DNA from: Schaalia radingae | Lineage (GTDB): Bacteria > Actinomycetota > Actinomycetes > Actinomycetales > Actinomycetaceae | DNA length: 64,000 nucleotides | Reading direction: 5' to 3' | Assembly (NCBI RefSeq): GCF_900106055.1 | Contig: NZ_LT629792.1 | Span: forward strand, 1,116,001-1,180,000 | Part shown: in pieces, positions 62,962-64,000 of the stretch | Numbering within the stretch: the first letter of the stretch is position 1 | Layout: every line of letters starts with the position of its first letter | Made by a program: the position numbers and the translations under genes | The notes under the pieces: model-generated | Told to the model about the DNA's origin: nothing | The model's input: only the letters and a program-made list of their open reading frames with translations | Database searches by the model: none

Positions 62962-63631
62962 AGACACTGAGGGAGTGCAGATTGCCTCACAGATGGGCAT
63001 CGACAGAGTCGAGCTGTGCGATGACCTGAGCTGCGGAGGCCTGACTCCTTCTGATCGAGTGGTGGACAGCGCGCTCAGCGTCGCACCGTCAGGCGGGATG
63101 CAGGTGCTGATCCGCCCCCGTCCCGGCACATTCGTGATGCCCTCCGGTGAGGAACGCGACATTGCCGAGGCGATGCGACGCCTGCGTGAACGCACCGACC
63201 ACACCGACATACCGGTGGGTTTCGTCGTCGGTGGACTGACCAGTGACCACGAGATCGATCAGGACGTGCTGTCACTGTGGCGCGACGCGGCCGGGGAGAG
63301 ACCACTGACTTTCCACCGTGCCTTCGACACCGTGCAGAATATGGACCGAAGCCTCGACCAGCTTATTCGTGCGGGATTCGATCGAGTGCTCACCACCGGC
63401 GGTGATGCGTCTGTGGTCAACATGGAGAATATTCGCCACCTGACAGACCGCGCAGCTGGAGAGATGATCATCCTCGTGTCGGGCGGTTTGCGCTCGCACA
63501 ATGTCGCCTCCGTGATCCACCGCACCGGAGCGACCGAAGTGCATATGCGTGCTCCGGCACAGCAGCCAGGACGCACCGATCCTGACGAGGCGCAGCGAAT
63601 CGTCGCTGTGGTTCGCGGGCAGAATTTGTAA
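62936..63631 (+). CDS. CutC family protein (TIM barrel)
   Basis: The 231-residue protein has the CutC fold signature: MTVIELCVEDTEG, a DRVELCDDLSCGGLTPS segment, and VLIRPRPGTFV followed by PLTFHRAFDTV. CutC was named for copper tolerance, but the E. coli phenotype has been traced to an overlapping small RNA, so the copper role is not established for the protein. Its place in a sugar operon, overlapping the ROK kinase, hints at a carbohydrate role. The start is ATG 62936 with GGAAG upstream. Confidence 0.85.
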   Translation: MTVIELCVEDTEGVQIASQMGIDRVELCDDLSCGGLTPSDRVVDSALSVAPSGGMQVLIRPRPGTFVMPSGEERDIAEAMRRLRERTDHTDIPVGFVVGGLTSDHEIDQDVLSLWRDAAGERPLTFHRAFDTVQNMDRSLDQLIRAGFDRVLTTGGDASVVNMENIRHLTDRAAGEMIILVSGGLRSHNVASVIHRTGATEVHMRAPAQQPGRTDPDEAQRIVAVVRGQNL

Positions 63632-63640
63632 AATCACCTC

Positions 63641-63841
63641 ATGTTGTGGTTTTTCGTCGTCCTTTTTGGCGCCCTTGGCCTCCTGATGGTCATCCGCCCG
63701 CAGATCATCTGGAAGCTTCTGGTACGCGGCACGCAAGCATCGGAACAGCCCGCCCCCTCGCGAGCACTGATCTCTCAGCGCATCGCCGGGGTCGGGCTGA
63801 TTCTCGTGGCCGTTTACCTGGGCAGCACCCTGGTCGGGTGA
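63641..63841 (+). CDS. Small membrane protein, DUF6199-like
   Basis: The 66-residue protein has two membrane helices (about 2-18 and 47-64) around the polar loop MVIRPQIIWKLLVRG and PSRALISQRIAG. The pattern resembles DUF6199 small membrane proteins, of unknown function. It is nine bases after the CutC-like gene and is the last gene of the run. Confidence 0.65.
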   Translation: MLWFFVVLFGALGLLMVIRPQIIWKLLVRGTQASEQPAPSRALISQRIAGVGLILVAVYLGSTLVG

Positions 63842-63845
63842 GCAC

Positions 63846-64000
63846 TTAAGCTGGGTGGATCACCCACCGGACTTCCCACGGGGCCAGAGCCGCGTACTCC
63901 CAGTCATCCCCGTTGTCGTGACGACGGTTCGACAAGATCACGTCGCCGTCGGGGACAGCGCAGGCAATGGAATGCGAGGACATATTCGCCACCGCATCGA
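63846..64000 (-). CDS. C-terminal end of a probable glycoside hydrolase, partial
   Basis: The frame entering from the right ends EYAALAPWEVRWVIHPA and TAA. It contains VPDGDVILSNRRHDNGDDWE, and APWEVRWV resembles the C-terminal beta domain of carbohydrate-active enzymes such as GH13 or GH42. The catalytic region lies outside the window, so the family is a guess. It is convergent with the small membrane protein gene (4-base gap). Confidence 0.5.
   Translation of the reverse strand, partial: DAVANMSSHSIACAVPDGDVILSNRRHDNGDDWEYAALAPWEVRWVIHPA

Noticed and set aside
62936-63631. Copper homeostasis role for the CutC-like gene
   Set aside because: The E. coli phenotype was due to an embedded small RNA, and this gene overlaps a sugar kinase gene.
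1-64000. CRISPR arrays, insertion sequences, prophage genes
   Set aside because: No spaced direct repeats, transposase motifs or phage structural genes were seen. The Cas4-like nuclease at 30838 is the housekeeping form next to trmI.

Overview
The window is a dense stretch of chromosome from a high-GC Gram-positive bacterium. The gene content and order (glnE, the Pup-ligase locus, hisF-hisI-trpE-trpC-trpB-trpA-lgt-pyk, an ANTAR regulator, polA-rpsA, and a DnaE2/ImuB mutasome with TCGAAC-N4-GTTCGA LexA boxes) are actinobacterial. The moderate GC content, frequent leaderless genes and a Pup ligase locus without proteasome core genes fit an Actinomycetaceae-like organism, but the genus cannot be fixed from sequence alone. 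I see no insertion sequence, prophage or CRISPR array.

Layout. 1-2848: the 3' part of glnE and a histidine phosphatase. 2845-5600 (minus): a polar amino acid ABC importer. 5746-7708 (minus): DUF4191 and MFS genes. 7855-9030: a degenerate transmembrane kinase-like protein. 9027-12263 (minus): lpdA and a two-lipoyl E2. 12480-14022: small housekeeping genes. 14150-23287: an SOS cluster (imuA', imuB, thymidine kinase, SWIM-SNF2 helicase, dnaE2) bracketed by two LexA boxes that are exact reverse complements. 23270-25496 (minus): AI-2E family membrane protein, HAD phosphatase and tRNA-Leu(GAG). 25659-30827: a mix including a GNAT-MazG fusion, an FSP1-like flavoprotein, an Asp-rich protein, an aldo/keto reductase that has lost its catalytic tetrad, and uppP. 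30838-38461: RecB-like nuclease, trmI, then arc-dop-pup-pafA-FKBP. 38504-46718: hisF, hisI, trpE, trpC, trpB, trpA, lgt and pyk. 46719-47859: a gene-poor stretch with one orphan small gene, a perfect 40-bp palindrome and a compact class-I-shaped tRNA with anticodon CAA. 47860-54567: pdtaR-like regulator, PRC-barrel protein, thioesterase, polA and rpsA. 54650-64000: a carbohydrate locus (fucosidase, ROK repressor, ABC importer, M81 peptidase family protein, ROK kinase, CutC-like, small membrane protein) and the end of a probable glycoside hydrolase.

How the genes work together. The SOS genes form an inducible translesion machine. The Pup genes can tag proteins with Pup, but the 20S genes are absent from the locus and the ATPase lacks the proteasome-docking tail, so tagging probably has a non-proteasomal outcome. 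The carbohydrate locus looks like an import-then-hydrolyse system for a fucosylated compound, controlled by its divergent ROK repressor; the roles of its M81 and CutC-like members are unassigned. Most strong candidates for follow-up are the short-armed CAA tRNA, the proteasome-less Pup system, the split mutasome and the M81/CutC sugar operon.
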